Shown here: in pieces, positions 1 to 6,871 of the stretch
Layout: each line of letters opens with the position of its first letter
Numbering within the stretch: position 1 is the stretch's first letter
Source: Methylovirgula sp.
GTDB taxonomy: Bacteria > Pseudomonadota > Alphaproteobacteria > Rhizobiales > Beijerinckiaceae
Reading direction: 5' to 3'
Assembly: GCA_030040215.1 (NCBI GenBank)
Contig: JASHUD010000210.1
Span: forward strand, 1-14,923
DNA: 14,923 nucleotides
Translations under genes and position numbers: made by a program
Notes under the pieces: generated by a model
The model's input: the letters and a program-made list of their open reading frames with translations, nothing else
Told to the model about the DNA's origin: nothing
Databases searched by the model: none

Positions 1-884
1 TCGGTTTCGGCCCGACGCTCTTCGAAAAGGATGGAAAAGACCGCTACGGGCTCAAGAGCAAGAGACCCGAGGCGCTCGTCGACCTGCCGCGCTTCGCCGG
101 CGAGCAGTTGGTCGAAGGCCAAACCGGCGGCGATATTTCGGTCCAAGCCTGTTCCGACGACCCGCAAGTCGCGTTTCACGCGGTTCGCCGGCTGGCGCAC
201 GTCGGCGAAGGAATCGCGTCGATCCGCTGGGCACAGTCCGGCTTCTTCGCGAATTCCAGCGGAAAGACGCCGCGCAATCTGATGGGCTTCAAGGACGGCA
301 CGATCAATCCGCCCGTCTCCTCGCCCGAGGCGATGGAGAAATTCGTCTGGGTCGGCGGCGAAGGCCCGGATTGGATGCGCGGCGGCAGTTACGTCGTGGC
401 GCGGCGGATTCGCATCGCGCTTCAGCATTGGGACCGCATGGACCTTGGCTTCCAGGAGGCGACGATGGGGCGTTCCAAATATTCGGGCGCGCCGCTCGGT
501 GCCAAGAACGAATCGGATCCGTTCGATTTCGCGGCCGTCGACAAGGACGGCAACAGCATCATCCCGCTCAACGCGCATGTTCGGCTCGCCGCGCCGGCGA
601 GCAACGACGGTGCGCAGATTCTGCGCCGCGGCTATTCCTACAACAACGGCGTCAGCTTTCTGGCCGAGCGCTGGCCGCCTTGGCGGCAGGGTATCGAATA
701 CGACGCCGGCACGTTCTTCATCTGCTATCAGCGCGATCCGCGCACGGGGTTCATCAAGATCTTCGACATGCTCTCGAAGATCGACGCGTTGAATCAATTC
801 ACCACGCACGTCGGAAGCGGCGTTTTTGCGTGTCCGCCGGGAGCGCAACCAGAAGGCTACATCGGCGACAAACTGTTCACCTGA
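1..884 (+). CDS. efeB: Dyp-type heme peroxidase / deferrochelatase EfeB, 5' truncated by window edge
   Basis: The reading frame is open from base 3 to the TGA at 882-884, so the 5' end lies outside the window. Seen: the Dyp hallmark GxxDG as GFKDG (bases 285-299), a following TMGRSKYSGAPLG stretch, a conserved His in NAHVRLAAP that fits the proximal heme ligand, an Arg in RRGYSYNNG that fits the distal heme-pocket Arg, and a C-terminus ending in GYIGDKLFT, all typical of the EfeB branch. Family knowledge: EfeB is a Tat-exported periplasmic heme protein that works with EfeU and EfeO in ferrous iron uptake and has been proposed to take iron from heme. The Tat signal cannot be checked because the N-terminus is missing. 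The exbB-exbD-tonB genes follow after about 295 bases, which supports an iron role. A general Dyp peroxidase outside the Efe system is the alternative. Confidence 0.9.
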   Translation, partial: GFGPTLFEKDGKDRYGLKSKRPEALVDLPRFAGEQLVEGQTGGDISVQACSDDPQVAFHAVRRLAHVGEGIASIRWAQSGFFANSSGKTPRNLMGFKDGTINPPVSSPEAMEKFVWVGGEGPDWMRGGSYVVARRIRIALQHWDRMDLGFQEATMGRSKYSGAPLGAKNESDPFDFAAVDKDGNSIIPLNAHVRLAAPASNDGAQILRRGYSYNNGVSFLAERWPPWRQGIEYDAGTFFICYQRDPRTGFIKIFDMLSKIDALNQFTTHVGSGVFACPPGAQPEGYIGDKLFT

Positions 885-1179
885 CCAGCCTGCCCTCAGG
901 CGTTATCGGCGCGAATTGCGGTGCTCGCGTATGCAATGGCAAAATTCCCTGGTCGTCCCGGGAAAAATTGAAACACCGCGAGAGAGCGGATCAGGCTATG
1001 ATGCCGTTGGCACAAACGTACGCCACGGTTTCCACTCAGCGTTGACAAAGATCCTGATCTCTGTCTGTTGCGGGGAGCCGAAATCACTTCAAGAATCCGG
1101 CTGGCAATCATTTCCAAGAAATCGATCGCGCGGTTTGGGGGCGCCGGCGCGGCACTGTGAGGATGTGGAGGAGCGGTTC

Positions 1180-2247
1180 GTGAGCGAGTATCCGAGGGCG
1201 GCTCTGCTGTCCAAACTATGTGCGCCAGCCTTGTGCCTCGCGGGCGTACTGACCGTTTCTCCCGGATTTGCGCAATCCGCTCCGCCGCAGGAGAACGCTG
1301 TTGTTGCGTCGCCGGCTTCCGCGCCCGCCGCGGCGCAACCGCCGCAGTCTGCGGCGCCGATCGCCTTGCCGTCGACTGCTGCGCCGAGCGCAACGACCTC
1401 CGCATCGCCAGTTGCCGGTACGCCGGCTTCCTCCGCAACTGCCGCTCCCGCGCCGGGAACCGCTGCGGCGCCGTCCGACTCGACGCCGCTGCCGGCACCG
1501 GCCGATATCGCGCCGATCCCGGCGCGGCTGTTGCCGCATAATCTGTCGCCTTGGGGCATGTTTCTCGAGGCGGACGTCGTCGTCAAAGCGGTGATAATCG
1601 GCCTCGCCTTCGCCTCGCTCGTCACCTGGACCATTTTTCTTGCCAAGAGCATCGAGCTCTTCGTTGCCAAGCGGCAGGCCAATCGGCAGCTCGCGATCCT
1701 CGCCCGCGCTTCGAGCCTCGCCACCGCCCAGCAAGGGCTCGGCGCGTCGAAAGGCGTCATCGTACGCATGGTCGAGGCGGCAGCGGTCGAAGTCGATCGC
1801 TCGGCCGCTCTCAGCGCCGACGGTATCAAGGAGCGAGCCGCGGCATTGATCTCGCGCATTGAAGCGCGCGCCGGCCGGCAGATGATTCGCGGTACCGGCA
1901 TTCTCGGCACGATCGGCGCGACGGCGCCCTTCGTGGGCCTATTCGGCACCGTGTGGGGCATCATGAACAGTTTCATCGGCATTTCGAAAACCAATACGAC
2001 CAATCTTGCGGTCGTCGCACCCGGCATCGCGCAAGCCTTGCTCGCCACCGGCTTCGGGCTGGCCGCCGCCATCCCGGCGGTGATCATCTACAACTATTTC
2101 GCCCGCAGCGTCGGCTCGTATCGCGCCACGCTCGCCGACGCGGCCGCGGAAATCCTCCGCCACGTTTCCCGCGATCTCGACCGCGGCACTGCGGCCGCGC
2201 CGGAGGAGGAGTGGCGCGTCGTCGGCATGCGCCGCTCGGCGGAGTGA
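1180..2247 (+). CDS. exbB: ExbB, TonB-system proton channel subunit with Ala/Pro-rich periplasmic extension
   Basis: ExbB forms the inner-membrane proton channel that, with ExbD, energises TonB. I start it at GTG 1180 because a strong Shine-Dalgarno GGAGGAG (1167-1173) lies 6 bases upstream; the frame stays open to 826, but that extra stretch has no SD and no family resemblance. The 355-residue product has a signal peptide (residues 1 to about 28, ending GFAQ before SAPP). A low-complexity Ala/Pro/Ser/Thr region runs to about residue 115. The MotA/TolQ/ExbB domain follows, with membrane segments near residues 134-156, 240-262 (GTIGATAPFVGLFGTVWGIM) and 279-307 (VAPGIAQALLATGFGLAAAI). This fits the long alphaproteobacterial ExbB type with a signal peptide. 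The exbD start is 6 bases past the stop. TolQ is the alternative, but the exbD and tonB neighbours favour ExbB. Confidence 0.93.
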   Translation: MSEYPRAALLSKLCAPALCLAGVLTVSPGFAQSAPPQENAVVASPASAPAAAQPPQSAAPIALPSTAAPSATTSASPVAGTPASSATAAPAPGTAAAPSDSTPLPAPADIAPIPARLLPHNLSPWGMFLEADVVVKAVIIGLAFASLVTWTIFLAKSIELFVAKRQANRQLAILARASSLATAQQGLGASKGVIVRMVEAAAVEVDRSAALSADGIKERAAALISRIEARAGRQMIRGTGILGTIGATAPFVGLFGTVWGIMNSFIGISKTNTTNLAVVAPGIAQALLATGFGLAAAIPAVIIYNYFARSVGSYRATLADAAAEILRHVSRDLDRGTAAAPEEEWRVVGMRRSAE

Positions 2248-2253
2248 GCGCCG

Positions 2254-2706
2254 ATGGCCGTCAAGCTCACCACCAACGACGACGATCTCGACGAAGCGCA
2301 CGATATCAACGTCACGCCCTTTATCGACGTCATCTTGGTGCTGCTCATCATCTTCATGGTGGCGGCGCCGCTCGCGACGGTTGACATCAATGTCGATCTT
2401 CCGGCTTCAACCGCACAGCCGAGCCCACGCCCCGACAAGCCAATCTTCGTAACGATCAAGCCGGATCTGACGCTGACTGTCGGTGAGACGCAGGTTCCGC
2501 AAGACGCCCTGGCAGGAGCCCTCGATGCGGCGAGCGGCGGCGACAAGAACCAGAGAATCTTTTTGCGCGGCGACAAATCCATCGCGTACGGATCGGTGAT
2601 GGACATGATGAACCTGCTGCGCAAGGCCGGCTATCTGAAGATCGCGCTTGTCGGGCTCGATGCCGGTCAGGCGGCGCCGAGCGCGCCCGCGTCATCCGCG
2701 CCGTGA
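2254..2706 (+). CDS. exbD: ExbD, TonB-system energiser subunit
   Basis: ExbD is the single-span partner of ExbB; its membrane Asp carries protons through the channel. The 150-residue protein has a short cytoplasmic N-terminus, then NVTPFIDVILVLLIIFMVAA as the only membrane helix, and a periplasmic domain. The essential Asp is at residue 25, the same place as in E. coli ExbD. The periplasmic part has the usual FVTIKPDLTLTVG and LRGDKSIAYGSVMDMMNLLR elements. The ATG at 2254 follows GGAG (2241-2244) at 9 bases, which overlaps the end of exbB. The gene is 6 bases after exbB and its stop overlaps or abuts the start of tonB, so the three are one operon. TolR is the alternative, but the TonB-type gene downstream decides it. 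Confidence 0.95.
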   Translation: MAVKLTTNDDDLDEAHDINVTPFIDVILVLLIIFMVAAPLATVDINVDLPASTAQPSPRPDKPIFVTIKPDLTLTVGETQVPQDALAGALDAASGGDKNQRIFLRGDKSIAYGSVMDMMNLLRKAGYLKIALVGLDAGQAAPSAPASSAP

Positions 2707-2708
2707 GC

Positions 2709-3443
2709 ATGTTCGCCGATACCATCCTGCCGCGCCGGGAAGACAGCGGTCTGCGGCGTTGGGGCCTTGCGGCGCTCGTCGTGCTTGTCGCGCATGTCGG
2801 TTTGGTGGCCGCCTTCATGTTCATGCGCCAGCCGGAGATGCCCCCCGGCAATCCGCCTGACGCTGTGATGATCAATCTTGCCCCGATCGCCGTCGCGCCG
2901 CCGCCGCAAGAAGCGGTGGAGACGCCGCCGCAGCCGCAGCAAGTGCAGCCGCAGACGCCGCCGCAGCCGATCGAGCAGCCGCAGCAAACCGTTCAAATGC
3001 CGGTCGCGCCCGACCTCGTCGAAGCGCTGCAGCCCGAGGTCATAATGGCCCCGCCGCCGCCGAAAATCGTGCCGCACAAGGCCAAGCAGAAGCCGCAACG
3101 CGCGCGGCCGCGCACCAACTTGCCGCATGCCGCGAGATCGGCCATGCCGACCCCGGGTTTCAATGGCGAGGCGGCCGAGTCGTGGCGCAGCGAGATCGTC
3201 GAGCGGATCAGCAGCGTCAAAGAATATCCCGAGGCGGCGCGTCCGGCGAGCGGCACCGCGGTGGTGGCCTTCTCGGTCGATCGCAGCGGGCGCATCACGA
3301 GTGCGCGGCTTGCCCGCAGTTCCGGCTCCGCCCTCCTCGATCAGGCGGCCGTCGCCACGGTGCGCCGCGCCAATCCGGTGCCTCCGCCGCCGGCCGGCGT
3401 GCCCGGCGGAAATTTCACCATCCCGCTGCATTTCAGCGGCTGA
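2709..3443 (+). CDS. tonB: TonB, periplasm-spanning energy transducer
   Basis: TonB carries the energy of the ExbBD channel to outer-membrane receptors for siderophores, heme or cobalamin. The product has a short cytoplasmic tail, one membrane anchor near residues 20-40 (LAALVVLVAHVGLVAAFMFM), a Pro/Gln/Glu-rich periplasmic spacer to about residue 130 with many PQ and PP repeats, and a C-terminal TonB domain with the YPEAAR box and AVVAFSVDRSGRITSARLAR. I use ATG 2709 (244 residues). GTG 2703, which overlaps the exbD stop as GTGA, gives two more residues and is equally possible; neither has a clear SD, so translational coupling is likely. No TonB-dependent receptor is in the window, so the transported ligand cannot be told from here. 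Confidence 0.93.
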   Translation: MFADTILPRREDSGLRRWGLAALVVLVAHVGLVAAFMFMRQPEMPPGNPPDAVMINLAPIAVAPPPQEAVETPPQPQQVQPQTPPQPIEQPQQTVQMPVAPDLVEALQPEVIMAPPPPKIVPHKAKQKPQRARPRTNLPHAARSAMPTPGFNGEAAESWRSEIVERISSVKEYPEAARPASGTAVVAFSVDRSGRITSARLARSSGSALLDQAAVATVRRANPVPPPPAGVPGGNFTIPLHFSG

Positions 3444-3500
3444 GCGCCGGTTCGCAAAGCAGAGCGCGAAGCCGCGCCGTGCTCCTTCAGCGGGCGCGCG

Positions 3501-3529
3501 TTGACTTGCTTCTCCGAGGCCGTTACACG
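3501..3529 (+). promoter_or_regulatory. Possible sigma-70-type promoter of the hydroxyacyl-CoA dehydrogenase gene
   Basis: TTGACT at 3501-3506 and TACACG at 3524-3529 are separated by 17 bases in the 148-base gap between tonB and the next gene. The -35 box is good and the -10 box is weak. This suggests the dehydrogenase is transcribed apart from exbB-exbD-tonB. Inference from spacing only. Confidence 0.3.
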
Positions 3530-3591
3530 CCCCCCTCGCAGAGCCCGTCGCAGACGATCGCGGCTTGGCGGTCGTTTCTCGGACGAGACGC

Positions 3592-4470
3592 ATGGTGGAA
3601 ATCGACAAAATCGGCATCGTCGGCGCCGGGCAAATGGGCGCCGGAATCGCCCAGGTCTGTGCGGTCGCGGGCATTCACATTGTCCTTAGCGATGTCTCCG
3701 AAGAAAGGATCGAGGCCGGAATTGCGACGCTCGGCGGCAATCTCAAGCGACTCGTCGAGCGCAAGCAGCTCGACGAGGCGACGCGTGTTGCGGCGATAGA
3801 CCGAATTAAGCCGGCGCGCGACTACGATGATTTTGCCGATTGCGACCTGATCATCGAGGCCGCCGCGGAAAGCGAGGAGGTGAAGCGCGAGATCTTTGCC
3901 GCGCTGTGTCCCGCGCTGCGGCCCGATTGCATGCTCGCCACCAATACGTCTTCGATCTCGATCACCCGTCTTGCCTCGGTCACCGACCGGCCGGAGAAGT
4001 TCATCGGCATCCACTTCATGAATCCCGTGCCGCGAATGCAACTCGTCGAGATCATCCGCGGGATCGCCACCGAAGATGCGACCTTCGAAGCCGCCAAGAA
4101 ATTCGTCGCCCGGCTAGGCAAGACAGCGACGGTTTCGGAAGATTTCCCGGCGTTCATCGTCAACCGGATTCTGCTGCCGATGATCAATGAGGCGATCTAT
4201 ACGCTTTACGAAGGCGTCGGCACGGTCGAAGCGATCGATACCGCCATGCGGCTCGGCGCCAACCATCCGATGGGACCGCTGCAGCTCGCCGACTTCATCG
4301 GACTCGACACGGTCCTTTCCGTAATGCAGGTCCTGCACGAAGGGCTGGCCGATTCAAAATATCGGCCCTGTCCGCTGCTCGTGAAATACGTCGAGGCTGG
4401 CTGGCTCGGCCGCAAGACCCAGCGCGGCTTTTACGACTATCGCAGCGGAACGCCGGTCCCGACCCGCTAA
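3592..4470 (+). CDS. hbdA: 3-hydroxybutyryl-CoA / 3-hydroxyacyl-CoA dehydrogenase
   Basis: This enzyme interconverts (S)-3-hydroxyacyl-CoA and 3-oxoacyl-CoA with NAD(P) in the cytoplasm, in butyrate, poly-hydroxybutyrate or phenylacetate-type CoA metabolism. The 292-residue length is normal for the single-domain family. Seen: the Rossmann motif GAGQMG at residues 11-16; IHFMNPVP with the catalytic His at 141; MQLVEII with the partner Glu at 153, the 12-residue spacing known from the family; FPAFIVNRILLPM; and GPLQLADFIGLD in the C-terminal dimerisation domain. I start at ATG 3592 (MVEIDKIGIVGAG) because the family begins just before the glycine motif and GGACGAG lies upstream; a GTG-type start at 3565 adds nine unlike residues. 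It stands alone between tonB and the HNH gene, so substrate chain length is not shown by context. Confidence 0.93.
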   Translation: MVEIDKIGIVGAGQMGAGIAQVCAVAGIHIVLSDVSEERIEAGIATLGGNLKRLVERKQLDEATRVAAIDRIKPARDYDDFADCDLIIEAAAESEEVKREIFAALCPALRPDCMLATNTSSISITRLASVTDRPEKFIGIHFMNPVPRMQLVEIIRGIATEDATFEAAKKFVARLGKTATVSEDFPAFIVNRILLPMINEAIYTLYEGVGTVEAIDTAMRLGANHPMGPLQLADFIGLDTVLSVMQVLHEGLADSKYRPCPLLVKYVEAGWLGRKTQRGFYDYRSGTPVPTR

Positions 4471-4567
4471 TCCGGCGCTGGATTCGGCATTTGGGCGTCA
4501 CACCGCCGACGCCGACTCATGTAAACTTGGATTTGCCTTAGGGACGGAGGTCATTTAGAGAATTTTT

Positions 4568-4681
4568 GGGCGAATTGACCGTCAGGCGGTCGCCCGTAGG
4601 AAAGCCGGGACGTCGGAGCGCATAGGTAAAACGAGGAGCTCCGGCCGAAGAAAGCGATTCGTGCGACGAAGCCGCCGGAGC
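4568..4681 (+). other. Structured RNA leader upstream of the HNH gene (two hairpins)
   Basis: The 222-base gap before the HNH gene holds two good inverted repeats. The first has stem GACCG/CGGTC (4577-4581 with 4587-4591, loop TCAGG), extended by GGGC/GCCC (4568-4571 with 4592-4595) across a one-sided 5-base bulge. The second has a perfect 8-base stem GCTCCGGC/GCCGGAGC (4638-4645 with 4674-4681) enclosing a perfect TTCGT/ACGAA hairpin (4658-4670). The last stem ends 11-20 bases before the likely start codons. Neither has a T-run, so they are not intrinsic terminators. A 5' UTR regulatory element or small RNA is possible; no known riboswitch class was recognised. Confidence 0.4.
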
Positions 4682-4692
4682 GCGCGTGCGAG

Positions 4693-5271
4693 GTGCCAGG
4701 TTTGACAGTCCACTGCCAGCCCGTGGTATCGCCGGAAGGCTGTCCGGCTTTGGTTCTCAACGCCGACTTCCGGCCGTTGAGTTATTACCCCCTGTCGCTC
4801 TGGTGCTGGCAGGACGCGATCAAGGCGGTCTTCCTGGATCGGGTCAACATCGTCTCGGAGTATAATCGGACGGTACGCAGCCCCAGTTTCGAAATGCGGC
4901 TGCCCTCCGTGGTCTCGCTCAAGACCTACATCAAACCCTCCCGCCATCCGGCCTTCACCCGCTTCAACGTCTTCCTGCGCGACCGTTTCATCTGCCAATA
5001 TTGCGGGGCGCGCGAAGAGCTGACCTTCGACCATCTGGTGCCGCGCTCCAAAGGCGGCACGACCACCTGGGAGAATGTCGTCGCCGCTTGTTCCTGCTGC
5101 AATTTGCGCAAAGGCGATCGGCTGGCGAGCGAGGCTCGTATGTGGCCGGCCCGCAATCCGTATCGGCCGACGGTCAACGACCTGCACCAGAACGGGCGGC
5201 TATTCCCGCCCAATTATCTGCACGAAAGCTGGATGGACTACCTCTACTGGGATTCGGTCCTCGAGCCGTAA
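4693..5271 (+). CDS. HNH endonuclease-family protein
   Basis: The protein has a C-terminal zinc-stabilised HNH nuclease domain with all its landmarks: CQYCG, LTFDHLVPRSKGG (the DH pair), WENVVAACSCCN (the Asn and second Cys pair) and KGDR. The N-terminal third (PALVLNADFRPLSYYPLSLW) is typical of a stand-alone HNH family widespread in alphaproteobacteria, whose role is not known to me. The product is 192 residues from GTG 4693. TTG 4702 is a strong rival start because GAGGTG (4690-4695) sits 6 bases before it, whereas GTG 4693 has only a distant GGAG. No methylase, intron, phage gene or toxin partner is next to it, so neither a restriction nor a homing role is supported. It may act in DNA or RNA repair, but this is a guess. 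Confidence 0.88.
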   Translation: MPGLTVHCQPVVSPEGCPALVLNADFRPLSYYPLSLWCWQDAIKAVFLDRVNIVSEYNRTVRSPSFEMRLPSVVSLKTYIKPSRHPAFTRFNVFLRDRFICQYCGAREELTFDHLVPRSKGGTTTWENVVAACSCCNLRKGDRLASEARMWPARNPYRPTVNDLHQNGRLFPPNYLHESWMDYLYWDSVLEP

Positions 5272-5316
5272 ACCGGTCCGGCTTGGCACGCGCGCGAACT
5301 CGCCTACTTGAGGCCA

Positions 5317-5775
5317 ATGGATCATCGAATTCTGCGAGCGGCGCTTGCGGGCGCGGTTTTGTTCGGCGCCGCCGGTGTGGTTCTGGCGGCGCCGAGCGCC
5401 GTCGCCGTATCCCAACAAATCCCGGCAAGCGCGACGCGAAGTCTGAGTGATCTGCAGCGCGACATCATCAAGCACCGCGTTCTGCGCGAGGCAAAAGTCT
5501 CGGTCGTTGCGCTCCGCAGCGGCGAGCCGGAACAATTCGCCGGCCAGCTCATCGCCGCGTTGAAGAATGCCGGCGCCTGGGTGACGGTCGGCACGAGCGC
5601 TCCCGATCAGCCTTTCGAACCCGGGCTCGTCGTCTACTATGATCACGGGGTGCCGGCCGACGCGTCGATTTTCCTGGCGCTCGACCGAGCCGGGCTGAAG
5701 CCGATCGACCGCGACATTCCCGGCGCCCCCGTCGCCACGATCATGGTCGGGCCGGCCACGCGGCCGCCTAGATAG
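5317..5775 (+). CDS. Exported protein of unknown function
   Basis: I do not recognise a named family. The 152-residue product starts with a clear signal peptide (MDHRILRAALAGAVLFGAAG, then VVLAAPSAVA), so it is probably periplasmic. The mature part begins with a polar helix-like stretch (SLSDLQRDIIKHRVLREAK) and continues as alternating strand and helix: VSVVALRSGEPEQFAGQLI, ALKNAGAWVTVGTS, PGLVVYYDHG, ALDRAGLKPIDRD, and ATIMVGPA at the end. This reads like a small alpha/beta domain. I chose ATG 5317 with TGAGG just upstream; TTG 5308 in the same frame is weaker. It lies 45 bases after the HNH gene and may be co-transcribed with it. Its last 8 bases overlap the end of the convergent acetyltransferase gene. 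Confidence 0.75.
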   Translation: MDHRILRAALAGAVLFGAAGVVLAAPSAVAVSQQIPASATRSLSDLQRDIIKHRVLREAKVSVVALRSGEPEQFAGQLIAALKNAGAWVTVGTSAPDQPFEPGLVVYYDHGVPADASIFLALDRAGLKPIDRDIPGAPVATIMVGPATRPPR

Positions 5776-6268
5776 CCCGGCCGACCCGTCCCTTCACCCC
5801 GTCGAAGGCGCCCTTCGTCAGCGCGCAATAGAGCAGCCGGACCGGATCGACCGGCCCCGGAAAGACGAGCCTGCCTTCCGGCACCGGTTCGAATCCCATG
5901 CGGCCGTAATACGACATGTCGCCGACGAGGAGCACGAGGTCGTGACCGGCAGCGCGCGCCGCTTCGAGCGATTTCATCACCAGCGCCTCGCCGATGCCGG
6001 CCGAGCGGAAGGCAGGTTCGACGCTGAGCGGGCCGAGCAAAAGGGCAGGCTTTCCGCCGCAGCGAATCGGCGTCATGCGATTGGCGCCGACCAGCAGCCG
6101 GCCGACCCGCGCCACGTAGGAGAGCGAGAGGTCCGCCGCCACCCCCTCCCGCAGCCGATAGGCCGAGCGCGCAAAACGGCCCGGCCCGAACACGCGCTCG
6201 TCGAGCTTTTCGATCGCAGCTTGGTCGGCCGACACTTGCGGTGCGAGGACAAGGGCGAGATCGGACAT
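5768..6268 (-). CDS. GNAT-family N-acetyltransferase (YhbS-like)
   Basis: GNAT enzymes move an acetyl group from acetyl-CoA to an amine; the substrate here is unknown. The 166-residue product has the acetyl-CoA binding core LLGPLSVEPAFRSAGIGEAL, where RSAGIG matches the R/Q-x-x-G-x-G/A motif, followed by a helix (MKSLEAARAAGHDLVLLVGD) and the YYGRMGFEPVP element common in YhbS-type members. I start at ATG 6268 (MSDLALVL), which has AGAGG about 8 bases upstream. Starts at 6286 and at GTG 6313 are also in frame; 6313 overlaps the Nudix stop as GTGA but lacks an SD. It is downstream of the Nudix gene on the same strand and very likely in its operon. Confidence 0.88.
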   Translation of the reverse strand: MSDLALVLAPQVSADQAAIEKLDERVFGPGRFARSAYRLREGVAADLSLSYVARVGRLLVGANRMTPIRCGGKPALLLGPLSVEPAFRSAGIGEALVMKSLEAARAAGHDLVLLVGDMSYYGRMGFEPVPEGRLVFPGPVDPVRLLYCALTKGAFDGVKGRVGRAI

Positions 6269-6309
6269 GGGCGCAGCCTCTAACATCGCGGCATCAGCGC
6301 GGCAAATGC

Positions 6310-6780
6310 TCACCAGACGTCAGGAACCGAAGCGCCGGTGAGAACTTCGGCCAGTCGCGCGCGCGTTGCCGGGCTCGTGTCTTCGGGCACCGCATCGGCG
6401 GGGAAGAACCGCGCGTCGACGATTTCGAAATTCGGTCCGATCGGTGTGACGCGAAAGTCGCGTACGACGTAACAGGCGACATAGTCGCGCCGCGACGCCT
6501 TCGGATTGAAGAAAAACCCGTGCAATCGCGGCGCCCCGAGAAGTTCGACGCCGCTCTCCTCCGAAAGTTCGCGCGCCAACGCAGCAGCGGCCGTTTCTCC
6601 CGCCTCGACGCCGCCGCCCGGCAAATACCAGCCGGAAACATAGGTGTGACGAACGAGCAGCACGCGTCCGTCGCCATCGAGCACCAGGCCGCGCACGCCA
6701 AGCCGCGGCGGTGAACGAATCCCCTTGGCGAGCGTGGCAAGACGCGCCGCAAGCCGGCGCGGGACGGCCAATAAATCCAT
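6310..6780 (-). CDS. Nudix hydrolase
   Basis: Nudix enzymes cleave nucleoside diphosphates linked to another moiety, often to clear damaged or surplus nucleotides. The full Nudix box GX5EX7REUXEEXGU is present: GGVEAGE, then seven residues, then RELSEESGV, within 156 residues overall. The core is preceded by RLGVRGLVLDGDGRVLLVRH and WYLPGG, which is canonical. ATG 6780 has AGGGGG about 8 bases upstream. The gene is divergent from mbfA across a 91-base region, so the Irr-like palindrome there could also affect it. It overlaps or abuts the acetyltransferase gene. The substrate cannot be told from the sequence. Confidence 0.92.
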   Translation of the reverse strand: MDLLAVPRRLAARLATLAKGIRSPPRLGVRGLVLDGDGRVLLVRHTYVSGWYLPGGGVEAGETAAAALARELSEESGVELLGAPRLHGFFFNPKASRRDYVACYVVRDFRVTPIGPNFEIVDARFFPADAVPEDTSPATRARLAEVLTGASVPDVW

Positions 6781-6801
6781 GCCTCAATCCCCCTGCGATA
6801 G

Positions 6802-6848
6802 TTGCAAACGAACCGCGCTGCCGCTAGATTAGAATAATTCAAAACTAG
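6802..6848 (+). promoter_or_regulatory. mbfA promoter with overlapping Irr/ICE-like palindrome
   Basis: A 25-base imperfect palindrome runs from 6824 to 6848 with its centre at 6836: CTAG at both ends and GAATAATTC in the middle; 10 of 12 base pairs match. The core TTAGAATAATTCAAA closely resembles the iron control element bound by Irr in Rhizobiales (TTTAGAA...TTCTAAA type). A promoter, TTGCAA (6802-6807) and TAGATT (6825-6830) with 17 bases between, has its -10 box inside the palindrome. Bound Irr would therefore block mbfA transcription when iron is short, as known for mbfA in Bradyrhizobium and Agrobacterium. Confidence 0.72.
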
Positions 6849-6871
6849 GTCATTGCGAAAGGGAGCGGGCA

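Noticed and set aside
945..964. TTCCC/GGGAA inverted repeat as terminator of efeB
   Set aside because: The stem is only 5 bases and is followed by A-rich, not T-rich, DNA.
1042..1070. TTGACA at 1042-1047 as an exbB promoter
   Set aside because: The -35 box is perfect, but no acceptable -10 box lies 16-18 bases downstream (CTGTTG or similar).
826..1179. Longer exbB reading frame starting at 826
   Set aside because: It overlaps the end of efeB, has no ribosome-binding site, and would bury the clear signal peptide that begins after the well-placed GGAGGAG and GTG 1180.
1089..3674. Long minus-strand open frames opposite exbB, exbD and tonB
   Set aside because: They have low-complexity Arg/Ala-rich composition and lie against clear exbB-exbD-tonB coding sequence.
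4566..4625. Short leader-peptide frame (TTG to TAG) before the HNH gene
   Set aside because: The nearest SD-like GGAGGT is about 15 bases from the start, and the frame is no better than chance; the stems there explain the sequence better.
4693..5271. HNH gene as part of a restriction-modification, intron or phage unit
   Set aside because: No methylase, intron structure, terminase or phage gene is nearby and neighbours are ordinary chromosomal genes.
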